Shown: positions 34,310 through 45,338 of the stretch, in pieces
How positions within the stretch are numbered: position 1 is the stretch's first letter
How the letters are laid out: each line of letters starts with the position of its first letter
Notes under the pieces: model-generated
Database searches by the model: none
Told to the model about the DNA's origin: nothing
The model's input: only the letters and a program-made list of their open reading frames with translations
Assembly: GCA_963693305.1 (NCBI GenBank)
Contig: OY855915.1
Span: 16,698,284 to 16,762,283, forward strand
DNA: 64,000 nucleotides
Source: Meandrina meandrites
Taxonomy: Eukaryota > Cnidaria > Anthozoa > Scleractinia > Meandrinidae
Direction of reading: 5' to 3'
Made by a program: the position numbers and the translations under genes

Positions 34310-35383
34310 TAATGGGACTTAGTGACCAAGGGAAGGCCACCCTGACAGAACCCTGCCCCACCAGGTCGGGAGCTGGGCATGGGGCCATTTCCAGCCGTCC
34401 CGTAAGAAAAGTTAGTGATTACGGGCGCCTTGTTGCCTCAGAAAATTTAGTAGTTACTGGACTGTTGCGAGCTTATTCTTTGGAAACAACTCGTTATTTA
34501 AAAGAAATAAAGCATCTTTAGGTTCGGAGTTGAATAAAAAATCTCCATATTGATACGAAGTGTGAATTGTGAAGATAATTGTTCTTTAGTATTTTGTTTG
34601 TGCAGGAACCGATTGTAACACCTTAGGTCCAGCTTGAAAGTCGTCTTCAACTTAACATAATTTATGGAGTCGGTTGGACTAGAGTTAGTGTAAGCGTACG
34701 CCTTTTCTTGTCCGAAATTTTACGTAAGTTGTTGTTTAACATAACGTTTAGTTTGACTTTTTTGTGTAACCTTATAACTTAAGTTCAATATTATTTTGTA
34801 AATACATTTTTTGTGTTTTTTTGTTGTTGCTCGTTTTGTTTAATTCGGGCCAGTTAACTACTGCACGTCAGTGAAAGTCTAGGAAAAAGGACGATGTTAG
34901 CAATGTTAGCTTAAACGGAGAAACGGATCTACTGTGCATGTCATTGCGTTAGAATAATTTAAGGATTGCGACATTTTCAGACATTTTGACAGATGATTGA
35001 CGTTTCATACCTGGTCCCCATATAAGAAATTGAGCAAGATTTTCAGTCAGAAGTTGAGTCAGCAATTAAGAAGTTTAAATCCAACCAGAAGTGTTGTCTT
35101 TGTTGAAGAAATCTATTTCTACAAATGCAACAACAACAACAACTTAGGTAACAACTTTATTCGAGTGTCATAAAATTTTCTAACATTTGTACTTAAACTT
35201 ACAATGTGAAACACTACAATGCACATTTATCGTACTATTACAATACTTGTAAATAACAAAATCAAATACTATAAACAAAGTAGCTTAAAAGCACTAATTA
35301 TATATATTTCAATTTCTAAAAGGAGTTTAAAATATTTTTGTGATACATATAAGGTAGCATCTGACAGATGAACGCTCTTTAGC

Positions 35384-35415
<32 letters not shown>

Positions 35416-35870
35416 CTTTATTTACCCTAATAAATTACAAGAAAGAAAATGTATATAGTATAAATAATAAGTAATTAGGGGTCTGGCTGCCTGAAATAAC
35501 TGTAGAGTTAAAAAGGGCAGGCAGCCAGTGTTACAATTATGTAATACAAATTTAGGTCGGTAAAGCACACAACAACACAGAACATTTCAGAACATTACAG
35601 AACATTACAGTGAGCAAAATGAAAAAAAGACAAAAACATATTAGAAAAAAGAGGAAAATAATCGAGGAAAAAAATAGAGCAAAACAGCCTTAGAGTTGAT
35701 CAATACAGGCGCTAGCTAGTATCTTTCGAGATACTCAAGTTGCATTTTTTTAGCAGCTAAGCCAGTGCCATCGATATTTGCCCCGGCTAAAGTTAAGTCT
35801 AGTAAAGCTAAAGTCGGTTTGGAAACCCGGAAGACTATAATTTCTGTCATTTGTATTTACGGCATTTCCA
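34310..35870. repeat. Gene-free stretch with LINE-like tails
   Basis: Contains (CAA)n tracts at about 35126-35143 and 35385-35415, the second followed by CTTTATTTACCC (a reversed 3' tail). It also holds a block AGAGTTAAAAAGGGCAGGCA near 35503 that recurs at 39327. No gene is recognised. Confidence 0.5.
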
Positions 35871-36059
35871 CAGTAATATTCACTCTTTAATATATAAATT
35901 TATTATATAAACTGCAGTGGTATAGCGAGTGGTAGCAAATCGAGAAAAATGGTATCCCACATGTGTGGATAAAAATGATATCCACACATGTGTGATATCA
36001 TTTTTGACCAATCAGCTTGCAGAGTTTGCCATGTTCCAATGCTGAATGAGCCAAAGTAA

Positions 36060-36230
36060 ATCGATATTAAGTCGAAAAATCTTCGGCAATCTTCGGCAAT
36101 CTTCGGAGAACTTCGGAAATTCTCGGAAAATGTTCGGAAACATTCGTACAACCTTCGGACAACATTTTGAAAATTTTCGGAAATCTTCGGAAATGGTCGG
36201 AAATCTTCGGAAAATCGTCAAAAACATCGT
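36060..36230. repeat. Minisatellite of TCTTCGGAAA-type units
   Basis: About fifteen degenerate 10-12-base units such as AATCTTCGGCAATCTTCGG. Opposing open frames through it are artefacts. Confidence 0.7.
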
Positions 36231-36257
36231 AATTAGTAGGTTTATATAATAAAAAGA

Positions 36258-36401
36258 ATAATACATGGTTTCTTGGAGATATGAAATTTATCTTCTCGTG
36301 TTCAAATCCGATATCTCACTCGTTCGCTGCGCTCACTCGTGAGCCATCGATTTGAACACTCGAAGATAAATTTCATATCTCCGCGAAACCATGTATTATC
36401 C
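36258..36401. repeat. Long hairpin repeat
   Basis: GAGATATGAAATTTATCTTC near 36274 is mirrored by GAAGATAAATTTCATATCTC near 36363. The stem is extended by ATACATGGTTTC / GAAACCATGTAT, and the loop holds ACTCGTTCGCTGCGCTCACT. Confidence 0.75.
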
Positions 36402-36803
36402 TCTATATATTTCATACAATAAAACATTAAAAGAACACGTTCTAACAATGTTGTAAGGGAGCTTTATGTTTCCCGTTGTTTCCGAAAATCACGCAATAAT
36501 TGACGAAACAATCACAACGTTTCCGGAAATAACTTCCGGTTTCCTTGATTTTCTTAGAACCTTCAAAGTTACATTTTGTTATATAATCCCATAATATATT
36601 TTAGAAACAGTATGATTTAAATTTCCGCTATACATTCCTATTCTCAAGTGACTTTATAGAATCTATTTTCATGTGCCATAAAATGTCTACCCACTATTTT
36701 ATCACATGTTAAAATTATGCTGAGACCGAGTTGCTTCTGTAAAGTTTATAAAGTGCGTGATTCCCACTGGGCACGTGGGACACTCAGTGAACCTTTTTGC
36801 CAA

Positions 36804-38141
36804 TTATAGAGGATTAAGGGAAAACAAGAATTCTGAAAATTGTCCATATGTTACACTAGTTGTACTTCCAAAAGACTCACTATCCATAAATGTAAATGTT
36901 ACACCAGATGGACACAAAACAGAAGCTATACCATCGTCTCCACGCAATGAATCAGGGCCACTTATTTTAGCCTCTATACAATAAATGGTGTTTTTCTTTA
37001 AAACAACTGCCGTATCAAACAAAACTTTGAAACCATAGTAACTACCTATATTGCACTGCAATAGCTCTGAAGGAAACTGTCCCTGTTTGGACACCAATGC
37101 TGACGTCTTAGTCCTTATATTCTTCAAGTCCAGGTCTATGGAATAAGTGTTATTCTCGCTGCCAAAGAAGCACATTCCGTGCAGCGATACATCTTTGTCC
37201 ACAGAAACACGCATGCTATCTACAGAGCCAAAATAGCCGTAAGACCACGACATTGAACCAAATCTACAGCATCGTTGAATTTCCTCGTCAAAACCAGTTC
37301 TGACTGTTTCTGGGAATCCCACTGGAGAACTCGAAACTGAACTAAGATATTTGATGATGTTTACGATTTCTTCCGGTGTTAGAATTTCACTGTCCAAGAC
37401 CACACTAGCAAAATCTTCTAGTTTCATAGTTGGAATACGTATTGCTTTGACTGCTTGTTCCCCGAGAATTCGTCTTTTGACATCACCATCTGCAGCCAAA
37501 CCTTGCTTTTCACAGGCCCTTGTTGCCCACAAATCGACTGCTTTAAAAAGCTCCACCTCCTCAATATTTAAAGTATCTCTCTCGACTACTGCTTCAAGTA
37601 ATGACCTGTCAATTGTCTCAAATCCGTCGGAGTTCACGGCCTCCACTGTTCGTTTGTCTATCATTTTCCAGCAATCATACACAAGGTTTATTTCTTCGTA
37701 TATTTGAGCAGAAGGAAGGATACTGAAAACATTTGTGGCATCTAAATTACTTCGCAGAAATTCAGTGCATTTTTCAGTCAGTGAAGGCAACATGTACTTC
37801 TTGGACAAATACAGTATTTGCATCACATTACTTCCGCTCAAGTTCACTTCGTCGCTGTACATGTGACGAAACAACTCCAAGAGGCTCTCGTAGTCACAGT
37901 CAGACATTTCAATGGAGTCTCCAGTCTCTGCCAACTCACCATAAAACATGGCAGAAAACACGGGACTGCTAATCGACAGCACAAACTTGTGAGCTGGAAT
38001 CACGGTCTTACTTTCGTCATTCGCTCCTCGAACAATAAACTTCACATCACTGAAGAGATTGTTGTTGAACATAAACTTGTTTCTTTCTCTGATTGTAGGT
38101 CTTGTTATTTGCCACTGTTCTTCGACAATTAAGTGAGGCAT
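36804..38141 (-). CDS. BTB-BACK-PHR domain protein (BTBD1/2/3/6-like)
   Basis: Single-exon gene of 445 codons starting MPHLIVEEQW. Domains in order: BTB/POZ about 24-132 (NLFSDVKFIV, AHKFVLSISSPVFSAMFYG), BACK about 139-265 (from NVFSILPSAQIYEE through FETIDRSLLEAVVERD), and a PHR-type beta-sandwich about 290-445 (RFGSMSWSYG, VDKDVSLHGMCFFGS). This order and length match the BTBD1/2/3/6 group, which act as substrate adaptors of Cullin-3 ubiquitin ligases; that role is inferred from the family. Vertebrate relatives have introns, so an intronless copy suggests origin by retrocopying or a cnidarian expansion. The frame is intact, so it is likely functional. Confidence 0.88.
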   Translation of the reverse strand: MPHLIVEEQWQITRPTIRERNKFMFNNNLFSDVKFIVRGANDESKTVIPAHKFVLSISSPVFSAMFYGELAETGDSIEMSDCDYESLLELFRHMYSDEVNLSGSNVMQILYLSKKYMLPSLTEKCTEFLRSNLDATNVFSILPSAQIYEEINLVYDCWKMIDKRTVEAVNSDGFETIDRSLLEAVVERDTLNIEEVELFKAVDLWATRACEKQGLAADGDVKRRILGEQAVKAIRIPTMKLEDFASVVLDSEILTPEEIVNIIKYLSSVSSSPVGFPETVRTGFDEEIQRCCRFGSMSWSYGYFGSVDSMRVSVDKDVSLHGMCFFGSENNTYSIDLDLKNIRTKTSALVSKQGQFPSELLQCNIGSYYGFKVLFDTAVVLKKNTIYCIEAKISGPDSLRGDDGIASVLCPSGVTFTFMDSESFGSTTSVTYGQFSEFLFSLNPL

Positions 38142-38354
38142 GGCGTCTAAATTGAGACTAATAATACAATATTAATCGTCTTCTTAGCTTCTTAGCTTTG
38201 AGCTTCTTTAACCTTCGAAACTTAAATATAGTAAGAGCGTCTGATGAAATAGGGATGAAATTTGACAGCACGTGTCTCGACAAAAGTGTCAATCAATCAA
38301 TCAATCAAAAGTGTCAACTGACCCGTAAAAAATAACATAAAATCAATAACAGAG

Positions 38355-38763
38355 TAAGGGGTATAGAATGGTCCTTGAAAAATCATGGGTCTCGGAAAAT
38401 TTAAGGCGAGTCTCGAAATCTCGGCGTAGCAAGCTAGAGTCTCGGAATCTCGAGCTCGCAAAAAAACAACGCTCGTCTCGGAATCTCAAATTTTGAAATT
38501 GAGTCTCCGAGTCTCGCAAGCCAAGCGAAAGTTTTAATCAGTTTGAACCGTCACAATATAACGGCAACGACAACAGCAAAGCAGAGAGCTACAGAGCGTT
38601 AGACTAGCGTTGTAATAGTCTCGCGCTGGGATTTCTAGATCACGGTGTCTCGCGCTCGGATTATTGAATCGCGGTGTCTCGGGCTCGGATTTGAAAAAAA
38701 TTGTACGTCTCGGTCTCGGATTTCTCGGCGGCCGGTCTCGGATTTTACCATTCTTTTCCCCTA
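38355..38763. mobile_element. TIR element full of GTCTCGGA repeats
   Basis: AGGGGTATAGAATGGT at the left faces ACCATTCTTTTCCCCT at the right. The interior is made of GTCTCGGAATCT-type short repeats. No coding. Confidence 0.55.
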
Positions 38764-39326
38764 GAGTGCCAAGATTTACTCAATAAATGCTTTGACACTC
38801 TCCAAATTTCTCTTCTAGAATTTTTTTTATTTACACAACAACTTGTCATAACAAAACGATGAATATCAATGACTTATAAAGAAAAGGTAGAATTTTTACA
38901 CGTGTCTCGAGACGCGACTGACGCGACTCCAATAAGTTTTCCGACAACAGCTTCCTGTTCCTGCTTTTCTTAGAATTCCAAGCGTTTTCAGCTGCCGTCT
39001 GCAAATAAAGATTAATATGAGTTTTGCTTTAGGCGAATGGCGACAATCACGGTTTGACAGCTCTTGCATCTGCCGCGTTCCAGGTTGTGAACAACTAATG
39101 ACTTTATAAACAAAAGGTCATTAGCTTCGTGTCACACTATTGCACAATTGCGAATTGGAGGGTGAAAGACCCGTGAAAGACCCGTGAAAGCGAGCAGCTG
39201 TTGCTGTTTGAAATACTTTTTAAACTAGATCGCTAGAAGTAATCAAATCAAAAAGGAAAGAGGAAGCCAGGCAGTGTCAAAGACCGAAATCGTCCGGCGT
39301 ACTGTTTGGTCACATAGATAACTAGA

Positions 39327-39425
39327 GAGTTAAAAAGGGCAGGCAGCCAGATTTACATATATAGTAAATGTCTTGATACAAATTTAAGTCGGTACACACA
39401 CATACGGCACAGAACACAAAGCGAG
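39327..39425. repeat. Dispersed repeat shared with 35503-35590
   Basis: AGAGTTAAAAAGGGCAGGCA, then GATACAAATTTAAGTCGGTA and CACAGAACA, match the earlier copy. Confidence 0.6.
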
Positions 39426-39661
39426 CACTTAATAAATTATTTATTTCATTTTATTTCATTTTTGAGCACACTTTCCACCTCCTCCGCTATACTTACTATC
39501 TGGTCGTTGTCGATTGATCACCAAGGGGAGACTGCCTTGGCTCTGTTATTAGATCTCTGGACCATGCTTTAAGGGCAGCATATGTTCCACCAGGAAGGGC
39601 CTTGCCAAACATGTTGACAGACAGTCAGCTTTGAGTTGCTCAATTCAAGGAGACTAATATC

Positions 39662-39837
39662 AAGACAATAAACTGCAAGGCTGACACTACGTAGAAATGA
39701 AAAACCTTAACGGGACAACGACATGATAGAGTCCAAACTGAAAGTCAAAAATGCAAACTCTGGACAGCTGTATCATGTCGTTGTCCCGTTAAGGTATTTC
39801 ATTTCTACGTAGTGTCAGCCTTGCAGTTTATTGTCTT
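39662..39837. repeat. Palindromic repeat, about 67-bp arms
   Basis: AAGACAATAAACTGCAAGGC at the left is mirrored by GCCTTGCAGTTTATTGTCTT at the right, with a loop of about 40 bases. Single-arm relatives are at 31137-31210 and 51607-51700. Confidence 0.85.
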
Positions 39838-41148
39838 TGTATTTTATTTTTGGCTGATCAGAGCTGTCAGTAGCTCCTACGTACACCAGCAGCATTTTCG
39901 TCCGCGGTCCCTTGCTTTCATTTGTCATTTTCACTAATATCAACCTCTCGGAACGAGGTTGGACTAATATTAAGTCATGAATCGGCACGGAAAGATGGCT
40001 CCCGATCTTTTCCCGCTCTCTTTATTATTAAAAGTCCCGGATGGAGAAAGCCTGGAAACAATTGATTGAATAATAATGATGCATGGGGATGCATTCGTTC
40101 ATCATTTCGCCCGATAACAATAGGCCCGTGACGTCATGGCTGTCCTCAAAATATATGGATATCTTGGACTGACTAGAAAATGCAGGAGTGTAGAGCAAAA
40201 AAAAATTATTAATTACTATACTAGTAGAACGAAATAGAACAGAATAGCCTTGTACAGATCTATATTGCAGGCGCTTTCTAGAATCTTTCAAAATATTGAT
40301 CTTTTATCCTTTTATCCATAGATATGGATAATGGCTTTATATCAGCCAAAAGAAGGTTAAACTTACTCACTGGGGGCCAAGAGTAACCGTTCTTTTGGCT
40401 CGATCATCGCGCAGATTTTTGGAGGAAAAATTGGGTGAGACTTTGAGTGAGTGAATTTGACAGATCTGCATTTTGGCCAGGTTTGAGATTTTTCGACTTT
40501 TGTCAATTCATTTTGCACTCCTCCAGGCGATATTTGCAGACGGCCGGTCTTAAAAAGTATCCATTGCAACCTTGCTTGGTCGTTGTTTCAAGTCGACTGT
40601 TTCAAGTGCATCGGGTTACAAAATCCAATACCATAGTTCCAAACTTCATGAAATGACCCTCATTATTTCCTAATTTCCTTTAACCTTAAACAGTATTACT
40701 AATGAGGCGAACGTGCCTACTTAATGTATATAATTTTTCATTTAAAGGGTATTTATCAGGCGTTTTTTCCTGCAGTTTTATAGAGTTGTTTTATCCATTG
40801 AAGACAGACATAAGATCCAAGGCAATATTGTACGAGACCCCAATTCTATTGGATAAATATATTCTTATGTTTCTATTGTGAAGCTTTTTGCTCAGTTTAA
40901 AATTCTATGGATGGGGGTTCAGAGCCACCTTAAATTTTGAAACCCTTCGATAGGATTGGTTAAACGTAATTGCACTGAGAGCTGTGTGCTCGCTTTTGAG
41001 TTGGCATTTAAAGCTAAAAGTGAGGTTGTTTCTAAGGGGCTGTTGCTATGGTAGCTTTATTCTGACCATATTTATCATACTTGCATTTATCGTAAAGCCA
41101 AATGGGTTCACTTGTTTTTTGAAAACAGTATAGCAGCACTACGTGTTG

Positions 41149-41190
41149 CTAAGTAACAAAAAATGGAATGTCGCCGTCACCAGGGAAACT
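41149..41190 (-). pseudogene. C-terminal fossil of an FKRP/LicD-like gene
   Basis: On the minus strand the last 12 codons read FPGDGDIPFFVT and stop, as at the ends of the genes at 45339 (FPGDGDIPFLVT) and 52394 (FPGDGNIPFFVT). The 3' flank is also similar (TAAGTAACAAAAAATGG on the plus strand). Immediately upstream the match is replaced by a SINE, so the rest of the gene is gone. Confidence 0.75.
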
Positions 41191-41194
41191 AAAT

Positions 41195-41505
41195 AGAAAG
41201 GTAAAGGTAAAGCCTGCATACGAGTCTAGTGGCCCATCAGGCTGGAGCTTATCCCTGTTTCCGTATGATAGCATGAAGCGACTAGGAATGTTTCTACTCC
41301 CCCTGAATGGGATGCTAATCCATCGCAGGGCTACCCCCAGCAGTAAATTTGCCGGTACCCATTTATACACCTGGGTGGAGAGAGGCTCTATGGGAGTAAA
41401 GTGTCTTGCCCAAGAACACAACGCAGTACCCCTGCCAGAGCTCGAACCCGGACCGCCCAGCGCCCCGAAACCGCTTCTTTCTGCACGCAATGATTTGACA
41501 CTTGC
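41195..41505 (-). mobile_element. tRNA-derived SINE
   Basis: Read on the minus strand: a B box in GGTCCGGGTTCGAGCTC, a body with CACCCAGGTGTATAAATGGG and TACCGGCAAATTTACTGCTG, and a short (TTTACC)n tail at 41200. A related copy is at 62703. Confidence 0.7.
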
Positions 41506-41969
41506 CTGATACCACTATTGTACATAGTATCGACTGACAAGAAGGGGTAGTATTAATCCATCAAAGCAAAATTTGTCCTTTAATAATTAATAAATCAAAT
41601 CCAGAACAAATGTCAAATAACCCATTTCCCAAAGCTATTTTTCCACATACTCTTGTTCAGCTTCCTCCTCGACGGCCTAAAAAAGGGACTGCTCATAGTC
41701 TAACAAATGTCTAAGTTGGTGTCCTGACCATTACACATCTTATTCCAAAATGGCCGAAAATACATTATTCCTTTGCCCATATGTTAATTAGCCCTTGCTG
41801 TTTCGTATTAAGCCAAAGATTCTTTTGATTTCTGCATATTAGGCTTAGGATGTTTTTTCTGTTGTATTTGTTTTTATGTGGGTCATTAAGTTAGTCAATA
41901 GTTTTACTACGCTTATCAAACACACCAGTTTTTCGAGGAAATGCAGATTCATATAATTGTAAGCTGGAA

Positions 41970-44761
41970 TAATGACAACAAATATACAATTCAAAGCTAT
42001 CTCGTTGAACGTTCGTGGAATTCGCACTTTTGAGAAAAGGAAAACAATTTACAATTGGTTAACTCAGCAGATATTTGCTTTCTCCAGGAGACTTAGAGCA
42101 CAAAAGAAATAGAAAATCAATGGAAATCTCAGTGGCACGGCGAAACTTATTTCGCACACGGCACTGTGCATAGTCTGAGAGTCGCCATACTTGTATGAAA
42201 CACTCTCGATTTCACACTAAAATCAGTCCATTCAGATGAAGAAGGAAGATTTCTTTGTCTTGAAGCCATTATCGAAGACCAGTTGTTTCTTTTAGTCAAT
42301 ATATACGCACCTAACACTTCAACGGAGCAAACATCGTTTTTTCGCAAACTCTCTGATCTTATTAACAGTGACGAACGCTATGAACAATGCAAAATCCTAA
42401 TCGGAGGTGACTTTAATGTCACTCTAGATCCATCTAAAGACTGCTTGACATTTGGAGAATCCCCGAGATCAGAAGGTTCACTTGGAGACAAAAAAACACC
42501 ACTTATTCAACGGCGGCTTGATTATTGGTTCATTCCGGAGTCACTTCAAGATGATGTCGCTAAAATAGAAATCGTACCTGCGGTGAGAACTGATCATTCG
42601 GCAGTTGTTATCGAAATTGATTCTCTAGACACTCAGAATCACGGCCCTTCTTTTTGGAAAATAAACAATAGCCTGTTAGAAGATCCGACATTCGTTGAAC
42701 TGATAAGAGAAAATGTTCCTGTCTGGTTAAGCGAGATCAATTTTTGCACAGATTACCGAATAGTATGGGACTGGATAAAATATAACACTCGTCAGGAAAG
42801 CATCTCTTATAGTAAACAAAAAGCGCGTGAAAAGAGAGAAAAACTGAAAAACATTGAAGAGACATTAAAAATGTGCGAGGAAAAAACTGCTGAAGAACCA
42901 CCTCAAGAAAATCTAGAAAAGCTAGAAACAGCTAAAAACGAATATGAGAGAGAATATGACCATATTGTGAAGGGGTTAATCATTCGTTCCCGCGCAACAT
43001 GGTTCGAAAAAGGGGAGCGAAACACCAAATAGTTCCTAAATCTAGAAAATAGCAAAAAGACAAAAACCTGTTTAAGAAAGCTATTAGTAACAGACGAACA
43101 AGAAAGCATAAACCCGAGTATAATCCTTAATGAAATATATTCCTTCTATTCTAATTTATATGATGAAAAAACAGATATGGAGATCGATCAGACATCTTGC
43201 CCCTTTTCGAGTAATCATGATCAAATTCCTAAGTTATCTGTTCCAATGCGAGACATCCGTGAAGGAGAGCTGACCCAAACAGAATGTTACAAGGCCTTAT
43301 CTGCTTTTGAAAATAATAAAACACGAGGAAACGATGGGATATCGGCAGAATTTTACAAAGTATTTTGGTCTGAAATCGGTGAAGTTCTGGTTAATTTTCT
43401 CAACTACTCTTATCGCTGCGGGGAACTGTCAACAACTCAAAAACAAGCTGCAATCACGCTAATAGAGAAGAAAGGAAAGGACAGAAGAAGGATAAAAAAT
43501 TGGCGACCATTGGTGAATGTCGATGTTAAGATAGGCTCTAAAGCCATCGCTATGAGGCTAGAGAAAGTGCTTCCAAACATAATTCATTACGACCAAAGTG
43601 CTTTCGTCAAAGGACGAAACATATTTGATGTTGTCCGCACCATAAACGACATCTTTGACTTCATGCAAACAAAAAACTATGATGCTATTCTAACTGCGAT
43701 TGATTTTGATCAGTATGCTGGACGCCATGCCTTTGGAATGGCGGAACTTGTTAAATGGCATTAAATCATCTATAGCTCACCTAACCTCTCCCTTTGAGCC
43801 TAACTCTTTTTATATAATTCACGAAAATGACATAATCCCACTTGAAAAAGCTCAGTCGAAATCACTTTATAACAAATTCGTCTCAAAAGTTTGTACTAAA
43901 ACCTACTATACTGCCAGGAAGAAATATGAAGAAAGCTCTAACACCGAAGAGTCTCAATTAGATTGGAAAAAAATTATCTAACGCCTATCTGAGCAACACT
44001 AAGCACAAAACTGCGGGAATTTCAGTATAAGATACTTAATAGAATCTTATATACAAATGACATGCTTTTTAAGTTTAAGAAAATCGAGTCTCCTCTGTTA
44101 TTACTGCGAAAATGACATAGAAACCATAGAGCATTTTCATTTCCTCTGCCCGAAAGTTCAAGTTTTTTGGAATGAAGTATGCTCTACTTTCGGAGAAAAA
44201 CTGAAGTGCATGGAGCAGATCTCTTCACATAAAAGACATCTTTTTCGGATGCCAAGACCTAAAAACTCACAATACCTTGACAAATTACATTATCCTGGAA
44301 AGCAAATTTTTTCTGTATCGCTGCAAACTAAACAAAGCACCCTTATTTATTCTGCATTTAACAGAAAAATTAAGAATACATATCACATAGAACGTTCTAT
44401 TGCGAGAGAAAATAACAAAATTGGTTTTCATTATGAAAAGTGGGAACCTCTACTACCACTTATCTCTCCTTGATTAGTTGTTATCACTTTTTAAAATTAT
44501 ACTGCAAACTATATGTCACAATGCTGTAATATACCTAAGTTTTTTTGGCCTTTGTAAACACTGTTATTTTGTAACCTGTAACCCTTTAATTAAAATTAGT
44601 TATGTTAAATTGTATGTTCTGTAAACATGTAAATTGTAACTTTTTTGTTCGTAAATAATTGTATTTCCTATTTTTGTGCTGTACATTTCTTAACTGCTGA
44701 AATTGTATGTTAAGCTTTATAAAACAATAAACAAATAAAATACAAAAAAAAAAAAAAAAAA
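41970..44761 (+). pseudogene. Dead non-LTR retrotransposon (L1/Tx1-like), plus strand
   Basis: Endonuclease from about 41990 (SLNVRGIRTFEKRK) with stops and frameshifts, then NIYAPNTSTEQ, IGGDFNVTLD and RTDHSAVVIEID (42283-42615). A linker with coiled coil follows, ending RSRATWFEKGERNTK and a stop. Reverse transcriptase N-terminal half at 43177-43710 (KTRGNDGISAEFYKVFW, RPLVNVDVKIGSKAIAMRL, DQSAFVKGRNI, LTAIDFDQ). The frame then breaks and the catalytic Y/F-x-DD region is missing. The zf-RVT knuckle follows (CYYCENDIETIEHFHFLCP, about 44097-44155). A poly(A) tail ends the element at 44744-44761. It is incapable of movement. Confidence 0.85.
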
Positions 44762-44792
44762 CAAAGATCATCGCAGCTCTTTACCGCCGGCA

Positions 44793-44828
44793 TGCCTGCG
44801 AAGTTGACTTCAGTTCAACTTCGCAGGC
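44793..44828. repeat. Short perfect palindrome
   Basis: GCCTGCGAAGTTGA CTTCAG TTCAACTTCGCAGGC lies just after the LINE tail. Confidence 0.7.
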
Positions 44829-45338
44829 ACTTGGGCGGTTTTTCCCGAGCACCGGCGATAAAGATATTTTATGAGAACAGTATCCCAGGCATTTACCGGC
44901 GGCTGTGTCGCAGGTAGCTATAGGTCGGCGGCATATGAAAACAAGGCTTAACAGGAGAACCCCAGACAAGTTCTATATAGTATAAGTAGAAACTCAACTG
45001 TGTTCTTTTGGAAATCCGCGAACCTGATTGGTTCTCACATTGTCGACTATTCGCCGATGCATCACAATCGCGCGCGCGTTGCTCTTTGAAGGAGGATATT
45101 TTCTTGATTCTTGGCTTAAAAGTACATAACATTGTTGGTTTTGGACTGCAATCCTTTAGAGTTTCTACTAAACAGTAAATCTAATCGCCCTCGTTTTCTA
45201 TGAGAGATAGTCCACTCGGCTGCGCCTCTTCACTATTCGCTCATAGAAAACGCGGTATGATCGTAGTCTAATTGTTAAACAGATTGCATTTTTTCATCCA
45301 CTTTGATGGACTGTTTCGTATAGCGGCTCGAGGCTTTA

